Source: Paraglaciecola sp. L3A3 (GTDB lineage Bacteria; Pseudomonadota; Gammaproteobacteria; Enterobacterales; Alteromonadaceae). From it: DNA of 64,000 bases. The notes below the pieces were generated by a model. It saw only the letters and a program-made list of their open reading frames with translations, searched no databases and was not told the DNA's origin. Each line of letters opens with the position of its first letter. The first letter of the stretch is position 1. Location: the NCBI RefSeq assembly GCF_009796765.1, contig NZ_CP047023.1:1843501-1907500 (forward strand). The letters run 5' to 3'. Positions 27,748-36,496 of the stretch are shown one piece after another. The translations under genes were made by a program, and so were the position numbers.

Positions 27748-28841
27748 TGAATTTGGAACTTGAAGACCTAGTACAAAAACTTCGCACAACTGAAAAACTG
27801 GTCGACAAACCACTTTTATTAAAATTAGACAACTGCATTATAGAAGTAGGTAGTAACAGCCAAGAATTATTAGCTAAATTAGCTGCCTATTTTAAACATA
27901 TTGTGTGTTTATCTGGGCAAGCCAATATTTCGATGCTTGCCATAGAAAAACCTGTGGAAGACTTATCACTGCCCTTCAAAGATTGGCGTAGAGAAGGGGG
28001 TAAATCAGGCCGTAAAGACAGTTATTACGATTTTCCCAGCGCGCGGGTAGTACACAAAGTTAAGACAGATATGTGTTTTCTGCAAAGTGAAAATCTAAAG
28101 TTAGCATCTGGCCCTTGCATTAAAAATGACAATCAAGTGATTAACTTTATCAATAGCCAATACCTAAACTGGTTACAGCAACAAGATTGGCAAAATTGCC
28201 ATGCTGCTGGCTTAGTTCGAAACGGTAACGCAATTGCTATGGCAGGGTTTTCTGGTGGTGGAAAATCGACATTAATGCTGCACTTAATGGAATTAAGCGA
28301 TACGCAATTTCTTAGTAACGACAGATTATTAATTAAAAATGACGGTCAACAAACAATAGCAAAAGGTATTCCTAAACTGCCTAGAATTAATCCGGGCACT
28401 ATCATCAATAACCCACGCTTAATTGGGATGTTTAAGCCACAAAAAATAGCTGAATTAAATGCCATGCCTTTAGCTGAATTGTGGGATTTAGAAGAGAAAT
28501 ATGACGTATTTATTGAAGACTTATACGGCCCAAATCGAATTTGCGATACTGCGCCTCTTAATGCATTCATTGTCTTAAATTGGCACCGTGATAATACCAA
28601 TGCAATGGCAATTGCTCAGGTCGATTTAACCCAAAGAAGGGACTTATTAGCAGCAGTAATGAAATCTTCAGGGCCATTTTATCAATATACTGATGGCAGT
28701 TTTTATCAAGATACCACAGCGTTAAATGAAGAGGCATACCTACAAGCTTTATCCAATGTGCCCATATATGAAGCCAGTGGCCAAGTTGACTTTGCCGCTT
28801 TGGTGGCGTTTTGTGACAAACATTTGTTTGCAGGGCTGTAA
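27747..28841 (+). CDS. HprK-related kinase (type B) of the GAK-type system
   Basis: 364 aa. The Walker A 'GFSGGGKST' is at residues 167-175 (Lys173), and 'FLSNDRLLIK' about 20 residues later is the acidic Walker-B-like segment. This is the P-loop core of HPr kinase/phosphorylase. The long N-terminal half (about 1-150) is not the normal HprK N-domain, and the normal C-terminal K/R loop is not evident, so it is a related kinase and not HprK itself. It corresponds to the family NCBI calls HprK-related kinase B, which is found with the ATP-grasp and amphi-Trp proteins. The target is unknown; the amphi-Trp protein or a product of the ATP-grasp step are obvious candidates. Confidence 0.85.
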   Translation: MNLELEDLVQKLRTTEKLVDKPLLLKLDNCIIEVGSNSQELLAKLAAYFKHIVCLSGQANISMLAIEKPVEDLSLPFKDWRREGGKSGRKDSYYDFPSARVVHKVKTDMCFLQSENLKLASGPCIKNDNQVINFINSQYLNWLQQQDWQNCHAAGLVRNGNAIAMAGFSGGGKSTLMLHLMELSDTQFLSNDRLLIKNDGQQTIAKGIPKLPRINPGTIINNPRLIGMFKPQKIAELNAMPLAELWDLEEKYDVFIEDLYGPNRICDTAPLNAFIVLNWHRDNTNAMAIAQVDLTQRRDLLAAVMKSSGPFYQYTDGSFYQDTTALNEEAYLQALSNVPIYEASGQVDFAALVAFCDKHLFAGL

Positions 28842-28853
28842 GGTAGCTATACA

Positions 28854-29573
28854 GTGTCTCATTTATATTGTGCCTTTATTCGTCACGGTGATTATCATCA
28901 ATTAGCAAACACCCCAAGTGCACTGCAACCTTACCCTTTAAACACTGAGGGTAAAAAGCAAGCACTAGCTGGCGCGCAAGAATTAGCTAACTTATTAGAT
29001 AAATATAACTGTATGTTAGATCCTGCAGTGGATTGTTCAAACCTGCTACGAGCTTGGCAAACCGCGAGTATATTTATCGAACAATTGCAACCGTATTTTG
29101 CCTCTGCCCCTAAACTGGTTGGATATGATGCTTTAGCCGAACGCACCGTCGGCTGTGCCGCAAACCTGTCCATTGAACAAATTGAAGCTGTACTTCATCA
29201 AGATCCTCGTTATCAAGTACCAGACAAAAATTGGAAATCAGATAGTCATTATTGCTTACCTTTACAAGGAGCAGAGTCCTTATTACAAGCAGGGGAAAGA
29301 GTTAAAACCCACCTAAGTCAGTGGGCAAACTCGGTAAACAAACTTCCAGAAACAATCATCTCTCCCGAAAAAAACAAACTAAAATTATTCTTTGGCCATG
29401 GTGCCGCGTTTCGACATGCTGCCTACCATTTAGATATTTTAACATTTGAACAGATTGCAGCTCTGAGTATGTATCATGCACGGCCGATACTTTTTAAAGT
29501 CGACAATGGATTGTTTTCACATATAGATGGTCATTGGAAAATACGCCAGCAATCAGATCTTGCAATTGATTAA
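28854..29573 (+). CDS. Histidine-phosphatase (phosphoglycerate mutase-like) family protein
   Basis: 239 aa. The catalytic 'RHG' is at residues 10-12 (FIRHGDY), an Arg-rich 'LLRAWQTASIF' lies near 62-72, and the second catalytic His is in 'FFGHGAAFRHA' near 182-192. This is the two-histidine phosphatase layout of branch 1. It would remove phosphate from a small molecule or protein, opposite in sense to the two kinases upstream. The start is GTG at 28854, 12 bases after the previous stop with an AAGG overlapping that stop. Co-directional in the cassette. Confidence 0.82.
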   Translation: MSHLYCAFIRHGDYHQLANTPSALQPYPLNTEGKKQALAGAQELANLLDKYNCMLDPAVDCSNLLRAWQTASIFIEQLQPYFASAPKLVGYDALAERTVGCAANLSIEQIEAVLHQDPRYQVPDKNWKSDSHYCLPLQGAESLLQAGERVKTHLSQWANSVNKLPETIISPEKNKLKLFFGHGAAFRHAAYHLDILTFEQIAALSMYHARPILFKVDNGLFSHIDGHWKIRQQSDLAID

Positions 29574-29689
29574 GCTCTTTTGTGGCTCACAATATTCCGT
29601 GCCTAGTCAAAATAATATTCTGACTTTCATCTAACTGTAATCAATGTGTAATATAAATAGAACCAAGGTTTCTTATTTTTATTTAAAAT

Positions 29690-31006
29690 ATGCCAAACAC
29701 TGGACTGTCTGACTACATACCTAAATTTGATTGTTATCACCCTAATGCCATAGTACTGCCTATCCAAGGTGAAAATTGGCAATTAGATGCTAAACATTCA
29801 GGTAACTTATTGCGCTCAAAAACAGATCGACATGATGTTGATTTAAGCCAGCACGTAAATTGGCTATGGCCGAAAAAAACACTTTATTTTATTTCTGATG
29901 CCCATGCTGATGCTGACGCTTTTATCGCTTCATTAGTCGCCACAGGCACAGTATTAAAAACGGGTACTGGTGCAACTGATTTTGTAGTCAATAAAGCCTC
30001 TCAAGATGCGACTTATATTATAGGTGGCGATTGTTTAGATAAAGGTCCAAGTAATTTACAGTTACTTGATGCGCTGCAACACCTCAGACAAAGTAATGTG
30101 AAAGTAAAATTACTGGCTGGTAATCACGATATGCGGCTGTTAATGGGCCTACAATCTTTGCAAGGTAAAAAAGACACCTTAACAGAACACTTATTTGTGC
30201 GAATGGGCAATAAAGTGGTTCCGCTACTGAAAGAGGTTTACGAACTTTATGTAAAAGACAAACCTACGTCACCATCATTACCCAGTAGTAAAGAGTGCCG
30301 TAAACGGTTATTTCCTGGTGACGACTGGTTCCAAAAATTTCCACTCGCAGCTACTTTATTGACCTCAGAAAGTGTGGAGCGAGAATTAAACCGTATGGAA
30401 AACAAAATAGCCTCTTTTGAAAAGAGCTGTTTAAAATCAGGATTAACGATACTTGATGTTTATGCCACGGCTTTAAAATGCCAAGAGCTATTTCTCGATA
30501 AAAACGGGCAATATGGCTGGTTTTTTGATTCCATGAAATTAATTTACCGTAAAGGGGCGTTTCTATTTTTACATGCAGGTGTCGACGACACTATCTGTAA
30601 GCAAATAAATGAATTTGGCATAAAAGATATTAATCAACGATACCAACAACTGGTTAAAAAAGATCTGTTTAGCTTTTACTACGGCACTCTAGCCAACTCT
30701 TTACGTACTAAATACAGACCCGTTGATATGCCACTCACCGAAGAGGGGGTGAATATCTTTAAAAATGAAGGCTTGCACTTTATTGTTCATGGTCATAAAA
30801 ATCGTAAACAAGGGCAGCGCATAGTCAATCAAAATGGCATCATACATATTGAAGCTGATATTACTCTGGATCGTAATTCTAGGAAAAAAGAAGGTCTTTG
30901 TGGTATTGGTATGGGGGCGACTATTATTCATCCTGATCGTCGGATAGTAGGGATCAGTAATGATTACCCTTATGCCAAAGTTTTTGATCCAAGGCACTAC
31001 ATTTAA
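29690..31006 (+). CDS. PPP-like metallophosphatase
   Basis: 438 aa. All calcineurin-like motifs are present: 'ISDAHADADAF' (D-x-H, about 68-78), 'GGDCLDKGP' (about 113-121), 'LLAGNHDMRLL' (about 143-153) and the C-terminal 'FIVHGHKNRKQ' near 364-374. The order and spacing are those of PPP-type phosphoprotein or dinucleoside phosphatases, with a helical insertion of about 120 residues between GNHD and the late histidines. It lies 116 bp after the histidine phosphatase, so it may have its own internal promoter. The amphi-Trp start follows 13 bp after its stop. The substrate is unknown; reversing the kinases of this cassette is an inference. Confidence 0.85.
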   Translation: MPNTGLSDYIPKFDCYHPNAIVLPIQGENWQLDAKHSGNLLRSKTDRHDVDLSQHVNWLWPKKTLYFISDAHADADAFIASLVATGTVLKTGTGATDFVVNKASQDATYIIGGDCLDKGPSNLQLLDALQHLRQSNVKVKLLAGNHDMRLLMGLQSLQGKKDTLTEHLFVRMGNKVVPLLKEVYELYVKDKPTSPSLPSSKECRKRLFPGDDWFQKFPLAATLLTSESVERELNRMENKIASFEKSCLKSGLTILDVYATALKCQELFLDKNGQYGWFFDSMKLIYRKGAFLFLHAGVDDTICKQINEFGIKDINQRYQQLVKKDLFSFYYGTLANSLRTKYRPVDMPLTEEGVNIFKNEGLHFIVHGHKNRKQGQRIVNQNGIIHIEADITLDRNSRKKEGLCGIGMGATIIHPDRRIVGISNDYPYAKVFDPRHYI

Positions 31007-31019
31007 ATTAGGAACAAGC

Positions 31020-31286
31020 ATGTTGCAAAACAAAAACACCTTTCGTCACGAGTCGTTACAAGACAATAAAAGTATTCAAGATATATTAAAGGCAATTACC
31101 AAAGGCATGGGTAAAGGTAAACTTGAACTAAGTGATGATAACGGTGTGATCGAGATCCATCCTGAAGGGCTATTACATTTAAAAGTATCTGCTAGCGAAG
31201 AAGAAAATCGCCACCGCCTTGATGTCAGGATCAGTTGGCAACCGAAAGAACAAGTATTAGAACAAAAAGCACTAAAAATCGAATAG
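31020..31286 (+). CDS. Amphi-Trp domain protein
   Basis: 88 aa from the ATG at 31020, chosen because AGGA lies 6 bases upstream. The longer frame from 30960 would overlap the metallophosphatase. The sequence follows the amphi-Trp family pattern: 'FRHESLQD' at the start, 'ILKAITKGMGKGKLELSDD', 'IHPEGLLHLKVSA' and a terminal amphipathic strand ending in the eponymous Trp (VRISWQPKE). It is a small soluble beta-rich protein of unknown function that is a marker of these kinase/ATP-grasp cassettes. It might be the carrier or regulated component. Last gene of the cassette. Confidence 0.85.
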   Translation: MLQNKNTFRHESLQDNKSIQDILKAITKGMGKGKLELSDDNGVIEIHPEGLLHLKVSASEEENRHRLDVRISWQPKEQVLEQKALKIE

Positions 31287-31297
31287 TAGGCCAATAC

Positions 31298-31342
31298 TTA
31301 TATGCTTTGATAGTGACTCATTTTATCCTTTAAAGCATATAA
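31298..31342 (+). terminator. Inverted repeat ending the GAK-like cassette
   Basis: TTATATGCTTT (31298-31308) and AAAGCATATAA (31332-31342) form a perfect 11-bp stem around a 23-nt loop, 11 bp past the amphi-Trp stop. There is no T run, so termination is likely but not certain. Confidence 0.45.
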
Positions 31343-31573
31343 CGAACAGAATTTGTGCCGACATTAGTGCAACTAAATGGTGCGGTTCATAATATTGTGT
31401 AATGGATTGAACTATTAAATTATATTGCTAATACTTCACGTCCCTCTTATCCATTGTTTAGAATCTATTTGACCTAGGCTGGTAATATTACAAAAAATTT
31501 ACATTCTACAAGTAGCTTTAATATCTAAATATTCATACAATTATTCGGTTTATTTATATTTAAAATAACAGAT

Positions 31574-33166
31574 ATGTCGATTCAAAATAAAAGATTAAAA
31601 ACTTGGGGATTACTCACTACTTTGTGTTTATTGGGTAATTTACTATTCACAGGCTGTGCCAAAAACCACACAATTACTAAGGCAGAGGTCGCGCCGCAGC
31701 TAGACATAAAAAAGCCTAACATCATTTTCTTTTTTACTGACGATCAAGCCTACGACACTATAGGAGCCTTTGGTAATCCAGATGTCAAAACCACAAACAT
31801 TGATAAATTAGCCAATCAGGGCGTAGTATTTGCTCGACATTACAACACCACTTCTATTTGCATGGCTAGTCGTGCCAGTATCATGTCTGGTATGTACGAA
31901 TATAAAAACGGTACTAATTTTGGCCACGGTCCCATGGCTACCACTATTTGGCAAAAATCCTATCCGGTACTATTGAAGCAATCGGGATATAAAGTGGGGT
32001 TTGCTGGTAAATTTGGTTTTGCAGTAGCTGATATGTCTGCTAAAAAGCGGAATGAAGAAGAAGGTAAAATAGCCCAACATGATTTTGATTTTTGGGGCGG
32101 TAGCCCTGGGCAAACCAGTTATGCAACCGCGCGAAATAAAACAATCAAAAAGTATGCAAAAGATTACCCTCATAGTAGTTTGGCTTATGGCGCGGCCAGC
32201 ATTGATTTTATCAAAGATTCAGTCAAAACTAGTCAACCTTTTGCTATGAGTGTTTTTTACAAAGCGCCTCATAGACCTGTATCGCCAGACCCTAAGTTTG
32301 ATCATGTCTATGAAAATACAGAATTTAGAAAACTGCCCAACTATGGTCGTGAAGCAGGAAAGCACTTCTCTAAACATTCACAACTTGGCCGACAGTATCC
32401 TAGGTTTGTAGATTGGGGCTACTCCGAAGAAGACTCTTACCAACAAGCTTTACGAGAATACCATCAACTGATTTATGGCATCGACCAATCAATCGGCATG
32501 ATTTTAGAGGAAATTGAAAAACAAAATATTGCTGATAATACAGTAATCATTTTTGCTTCGGACAATGGTTATTTTAATGGTTCTCATGGCTTAGGCAGTA
32601 AAGTATTACCTTATGAAGAAGGCGCAAGAGTCCCCCTTATTATTTATGATCCTCGTAATAGACAAAGTGGCAAGATGCGTACTACTGCATCGTTAACGGC
32701 TGGTGTGGATATCAGTGCCACTATTTTAGATCTTGCAGGTATTGAAAAACCTAGCTCATGGGATGGCGTCAGTTTGTTACCGATATTACAGGAAACAAAT
32801 CAACAGGTCAGACCCAGTATGCCGCATATTCAAGTATGGGGTCACGAGGAAACTCGCAACTTAACAGTGTTAGATGATCGCTATAAATATATATATTGGT
32901 ATTACCAAGACGAGAAACAAAACTTAGTGCCTACAGAAGAGCTTTATGATTTGGCTAATGATCCCTATGAAATGAAAAACATTGCCAGTGATGTTCGTTA
33001 TGCCAGCACCTTAGAAAAGATGCGTAATTTATACGATCAACACGTGGATCAGTGGCAACAAGAAAGTGTCCAATACAATGGTTATTCCAAATATGGTCAA
33101 CTATTTGACCGTCATCTAAGTTGGTCTGCTAAGCAACACATCTTAAAACAAAAATCTAAAAAATAA
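31574..33166 (+). CDS. Lipoprotein sulfatase (formylglycine type)
   Basis: 530 aa. A lipoprotein signal ends in the lipobox LFTGC (Cys28), so the enzyme should be membrane-anchored. The fold starts with 'KPNIIFFFTDDQAYDT'. Cys96 in 'CMASRASIMSG' is the formylglycine site in the C-x-A-S-R form. 'FAGKFGF' replaces the usual 'GKWHLG' with loss of the Trp-His, and 'IIFASDNGYFNGSHG' provides the later metal ligands. The C-terminus ends in a sulfatase-type subdomain and a Lys-rich tail. The missing His in GKWH marks it as a different subfamily from the other two sulfatases here. The neighbouring genes do not form a polysaccharide locus, so its glycan is unknown. Confidence 0.9.
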   Translation: MSIQNKRLKTWGLLTTLCLLGNLLFTGCAKNHTITKAEVAPQLDIKKPNIIFFFTDDQAYDTIGAFGNPDVKTTNIDKLANQGVVFARHYNTTSICMASRASIMSGMYEYKNGTNFGHGPMATTIWQKSYPVLLKQSGYKVGFAGKFGFAVADMSAKKRNEEEGKIAQHDFDFWGGSPGQTSYATARNKTIKKYAKDYPHSSLAYGAASIDFIKDSVKTSQPFAMSVFYKAPHRPVSPDPKFDHVYENTEFRKLPNYGREAGKHFSKHSQLGRQYPRFVDWGYSEEDSYQQALREYHQLIYGIDQSIGMILEEIEKQNIADNTVIIFASDNGYFNGSHGLGSKVLPYEEGARVPLIIYDPRNRQSGKMRTTASLTAGVDISATILDLAGIEKPSSWDGVSLLPILQETNQQVRPSMPHIQVWGHEETRNLTVLDDRYKYIYWYYQDEKQNLVPTEELYDLANDPYEMKNIASDVRYASTLEKMRNLYDQHVDQWQQESVQYNGYSKYGQLFDRHLSWSAKQHILKQKSKK

Positions 33167-33176
33167 GTATCAATAC

Positions 33177-33206
33177 TAGCTCTGTATTTCTATAAATACA
33201 GAGCTA
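33177..33206. terminator. Bidirectional terminator between convergent genes
   Basis: Perfect 13-bp stem (TAGCTCTGTATTT 33177-33189 with AAATACAGAGCTA 33194-33206) and a 4-nt loop, placed between the convergent sulfatase and solute-binding genes. Confidence 0.7.
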
Positions 33207-33229
33207 ACTTAGCGCACAATAACTTTACC

Positions 33230-34090
33230 TTAACGTATAAAAAATTGTCGCTGTTCAATGATATGCTTTTCTTGAATAGGTAATTCAATCACCTGTTTTA
33301 CATTGCGATTCAGATGCTTCATCACATCTCGTGTTAACACTTGTGTACGCATTATTTTTTCGAATTCACCCGTTTTCTCTAGGATCAATAAACCTTTGTA
33401 CAAACGATTCTTCAATTTCATTCGAGTCTTAGGCAAATAAAAATTCATCACCAATTCATAAGAAATAATCAGTTCATTAAAAAATATCAACTCCCCAGAT
33501 TTATTACTTAAAGAGGCAACTTCAACGGCTCCCTCTAAAACACTTAAAGGTACGGCGTCACACCTTGCCAACTTAACCATGTCTAACATAGCGGGAAAAT
33601 AGGTCACTTCTGTAATGTTAAAGCCATTATCGCTAAGCACTTTTACATCAGGCCATCCACGCCCTTGACATATAGTTAATCGTTTTAGTTCGGCTAAGCT
33701 AGTGATGTTTTTAAATCTAGGAAGGTTTGCAGGGGTGATAACAAATCCTCTATGACCTAATAAACCTTTAAACAATGGAAATGGAACATAAATCAATTTT
33801 TCATTACGCTCTAATGAATTAGCAGACCAGTTAACATCATAAAACTCCCCCGATTCTAACAACTTCATCGCACGTTTTTGACCTGGGTAAGGGAGTTTAT
33901 TTATTGATATTTCAATACTAGGCTGATCAGCAGTCACCGCTAATGCCCTTTTTAGGATATGCACAAAATAATCATGACTGGCGTCATTTTTATGTAGAGG
34001 ACCTAATATTTTAATGATTTCTGCATGGGAACCAAAACAAAAACCACTACATATAAGGATGATAAATAATAACGCATTTTTGAGTTTCAA
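33230..34090 (-). CDS. Periplasmic solute-binding-like protein (family 3 type)
   Basis: 286 aa. The signal peptide is residues 1-23 (GSHA-EIIK). The body has the two-lobed pattern of extracellular solute-binding family 3 proteins ('ITSLAELKRLTICQGRGWPDVKVLSDNG' region about 140-165, 'MLDMVKLARCDAVPLSVLEG' about 168-187). No transporter genes adjoin, so it may act as a stand-alone sensor or orphan binding protein. The start is TTG at 34090: no ATG fits the signal peptide, and a strong GGAAGGGG ends 4 bases before it. Ligand unknown. Confidence 0.75.
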   Translation of the reverse strand: MKLKNALLFIILICSGFCFGSHAEIIKILGPLHKNDASHDYFVHILKRALAVTADQPSIEISINKLPYPGQKRAMKLLESGEFYDVNWSANSLERNEKLIYVPFPLFKGLLGHRGFVITPANLPRFKNITSLAELKRLTICQGRGWPDVKVLSDNGFNITEVTYFPAMLDMVKLARCDAVPLSVLEGAVEVASLSNKSGELIFFNELIISYELVMNFYLPKTRMKLKNRLYKGLLILEKTGEFEKIMRTQVLTRDVMKHLNRNVKQVIELPIQEKHIIEQRQFFIR

Positions 34091-34185
34091 CTAGCCCCTT
34101 CCGTCCCGGTTAATTAAGGCGTCAGTTGTTTAGCTTAACATAACTCACTCAAACGCCCAGCCATGTATTGAATATTAACCGCAAA

Positions 34186-34207
34186 GGGTAAATCCCTGGG
34201 TTTACCC
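34186..34207. repeat. Hairpin at the left end of an IS200-like remnant
   Basis: Perfect 7-bp stem GGGTAAA (34186-34192) / TTTACCC (34201-34207) with an 8-nt loop, 20 bp ahead of the transposase remnant start. IS200/IS605 elements carry such a subterminal hairpin recognised by TnpA, so this is probably the old left end. Confidence 0.5.
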
Positions 34208-34226
34208 AGTTTATGCTACTCATCAT

Positions 34227-34488
34227 ATGGAACTTCAGAGAAATACACATCGAGTTTATCGCTTAATGTATCAGTTGCTTTGGATACCCAAATATTGACA
34301 TAAAGTGTTTGTAGAGCCTTATCGCGAAGCGATGAAAGCGATTATTCGCAAGATAGGATATGACTACGATTTTGATATTCAAGAGCTAGAAATTCCAGGT
34401 GATTACATTCATATGGTGATAAAAGGGGGAGCCTAAATTGGCTCCTAGCCAAGTAATACAATTGGTTAAAGCTATGTGCAGAACCAAC
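34227..34488 (+). pseudogene. IS200/IS605-family TnpA (Y1 transposase) remnant
   Basis: The reading from ATG 34227 gives 'RNTHRVYRLMYQLLWIPKY', then a TGA where an Arg codon is expected. It continues in frame as 'HKVFVEPYREAMKAIIRKIG' and 'LEIPGDYIHMVIKG' to about 34430. A frameshift then leads to 'PSQVIQLVKAM' (34444-34476). This is the N-terminal two thirds of an IS200-type TnpA, including the His-x-His-like segment (here DYIHM). The catalytic Tyr region is lost. A stop, a shift and truncation make it non-functional. Confidence 0.8.
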
Positions 34489-34610
34489 TAGTCGAGCTTG
34501 ATCTCAATGAACAAGACGCCAAACAGTTGGGTCTGTTTTAAACTCGGTTGTTTGCGGCCGATTCTGTTATCTCAGTTCGAAGCAAAATGTTATACATTCT
34601 TAAGCCAGCA

Positions 34611-35387
34611 CTAACCGGCTTTTTTTACGATGAGAGGTATTCCGCTATGAAACTTAAAATCAGCATCAGGTGAAGAAATAAGCTCCGCCTCCGCCTCACC
34701 AAAATATGCTATACGTTCTGTTATATCTTGACCAGCTATCTCTTCGGCAAGGGTAAGGTAATCTTGATAGTGACGAGCTTCAGATCTTAAAAGAGAAATA
34801 TAAAAATCGCCTAATTTTTTATCAACATGTGGGGCTAATTTCGCAAAACGTTCACAAGAGCGGGCTTCAATATAAGCACCACATATAAGTTTATCTATTA
34901 AGGTGTTTGGCTCGTGAGTTTTAACATGTTTTAGCATGCCTTTAGCATAACGTGATGGTGTAATACTTTTATATTCAATGGTGTAATGATCCATCATCTC
35001 TAATACCTGATAAAAATGATGTAATTCTTCTTTGATCAATAACACCATTTTATCAATTAAGTCTTGCCCATAAGGTGAGTTGGATTTAGGTACTACTGAT
35101 TTAGTAAGTTTGTTCTTAGCGGCAAGATCACGCCAGTTACCTTCTCTTTTATAAATATATGTTTCAAACGGGTTTAACCATTCCAATAAAGCATCTCCAC
35201 TTTGTTTATCAACAGCATATTTACGGATAAGAAACATCGCACTCTGAGATGCTTTCAACTCACATATCAAGTGATCTAAAAGTAGCATTGTGAAATTTTC
35301 GGGTTTAATCGCTTCTGCAACCCACTCATCAGGAGTTTCACATTTAAGAAAAGATTTTATTGGTTTTAATAATTCAGAGTAAGGCAA
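34611..35387 (-). CDS. miaE: tRNA-(2-methylthio-N6-isopentenyladenosine37) hydroxylase MiaE
   Basis: 258 aa. It hydroxylates the isopentenyl group of ms2i6A37 in tRNAs reading UNN codons, using a non-haem di-iron centre. Ferritin-like helices carry the iron ligands in 'KEELHHFYQV' (E-x-x-H, about 126-135), 'YIEARSCERF' (about 170-179) and 'RSEARHYQDY' (about 200-209). Length and start ('PYSELLKPIKSFLKC') align with known MiaE proteins. The first codon is TTG; the only upstream in-frame codons before a TAG are ATT, GTT and similar, so TTG is the best start, although no clear Shine-Dalgarno is visible. A degraded second copy of the 3' end lies in inverted orientation at 35518-35687. Confidence 0.93.
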   Translation of the reverse strand: MPYSELLKPIKSFLKCETPDEWVAEAIKPENFTMLLLDHLICELKASQSAMFLIRKYAVDKQSGDALLEWLNPFETYIYKREGNWRDLAAKNKLTKSVVPKSNSPYGQDLIDKMVLLIKEELHHFYQVLEMMDHYTIEYKSITPSRYAKGMLKHVKTHEPNTLIDKLICGAYIEARSCERFAKLAPHVDKKLGDFYISLLRSEARHYQDYLTLAEEIAGQDITERIAYFGEAEAELISSPDADFKFHSGIPLIVKKAG

Positions 35388-35517
35388 TCGAATTACAACT
35401 ATTAAAATAGAAATTGAGGACTAAATTTTACCATATCCCACTAATCATTTGTCTAGGTAAATTCTTCTATGTTTTTTGTTTGTTCAATGTTGACTTTAGT
35501 GAGCTAAAAAGCTTCGC

Positions 35518-35687
35518 AAATTGTTATGTTCTGAGGCAAGCATTTTCAAGATGATTTATCGTTAGCTTAGACTATTTCTGCTGACGATATTAGCCAGAGA
35601 GCTAAAGTTATTGGTGAAAAAGAAGCAGAGTTAATTGCTAATCCTGGTACCCAGTTTAGATTCCATAACGTTGTTCCTAGCTTTTAG
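35518..35687 (+). pseudogene. Remnant of the 3' end of a second miaE gene
   Basis: On the plus strand, with one missing base at 35539-35540 and one TAG at 35568, the reading is 'KLLCSEA', then 'HFQDDLSLA', then 'TISADDISQRAKVIGEKEAE', then 'LIANPGTQFRFHNVVPSF' and a stop at 35687. It lines up with the C-terminus of the intact MiaE (LLRSEARHYQDYLTLAEEI, DITERIAYFGEAEAELI, FKFHSGIP). Shared residues include SEA, H-QD-L-LA, DI--R, GE-EAELI--P and F-FH. It is divergent in sequence from the intact gene and lies in the opposite orientation, so it is an older or foreign copy, not a recent tandem duplication. Confidence 0.78.
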
Positions 35688-35722
35688 GGGCATCCACATT
35701 TTATTTTAACTTTATATTATCT

Positions 35723-35955
35723 AACCTGAGTTCTGGATAAGAAATATCGTCTAATCTGAATTTATCATTACAATCAATAGCTTAATGACGTTCACCCAAA
35801 TCACCTCATCTGAATGCTTACTCGGTGACGAAATTTTTGTGTATAGCAAGGCGGATTGTCGTACGTAATAACGTGTTATTGCTAGACTCTCATCCAACGC
35901 GGCTAGGCACAAAAAGAGCGTTATCGAGAGGTTCGGCTTATCCAGTATTCAGGTT
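35723..35955. mobile_element. 233-bp MITE-like element with 19-bp inverted repeats
   Basis: The left end AACCTGAGTTCTGGATAAG (35723-35741) and the right end CTTATCCAGTATTCAGGTT (35937-35955) are inverted copies matching at 17 of 19 positions. Inside is a second, weaker inverted pair: TTTTTGTGTATAGCAAGGCGG near 35837 against CGGCTAGGCACAAAAA near 35900. The transcript would fold into one long hairpin. It has no ORF and no obvious target-site duplication. Non-autonomous repeats of this kind are common in Alteromonadales. Confidence 0.7.
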
Positions 35956-36496
35956 TTCTATTGTTCTTCAGTAATAACTCTCATTACAGAATTGCTTTAT
36001 TTCGTTTGATTCAACGATCTTTCTCACTTGTTTTTAACTAGCCGAAGTTCGAGCTATTCCATCAAAATTAATCACTCATTACTGCTATCAATTTTACATT
36101 TTCAGGCTTAAACCACACTTTTTGTAAATTTTAATTAGCTGTCATTCTGCAAAAATATAATCTTAGACTATTATTAGGCCAACCAATTCCAATCATGTTT
36201 TTTAACAATACATCATTTAATGTAAATTTAATTAACAATACAAGTTGTTGTATTTAAAGTTGATTTTTATTTTTGTTGATAAATGTGATGTGTTTTGTAA
36301 ATAAAATGGTTGACTGTTTATTATCTATCAGGGAATATGCTCACGAGTTGAGCAAATGACCAAGCAAGGGATTGAACTTCATTAAATTTGTTATATGCCT
36401 TTCTGGTGTTGGTATAAAAATAAAGTTTAATTGATTGAAAAATGTTCAGCAGAATGGATTTCATTAACCTATTCACACACATATAGAGAGTCAACC
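35956..36496 (+). other. Non-coding leader region of the porin gene
   Basis: About 540 bp between the MITE-like element and the porin start. It is AT-rich with no supported gene. It must contain the promoter of the polyol-uptake operon. I see no clear operator for the SorC-type regulator, although sites for that family are often short imperfect palindromes that are hard to see by eye. Confidence 0.4.

Noticed and set aside
27747..28841. True HPr kinase/phosphorylase (hprK)
   Set aside because: Only the P-loop core matches; the N-terminal half differs, no ptsH/ptsN genes are near, and the neighbours are those of the HprK-related kinase B systems.
30960..31019. Longer N-terminus of the amphi-Trp protein
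   Set aside because: It overlaps the metallophosphatase and precedes a better ATG with AGGA at 31020.
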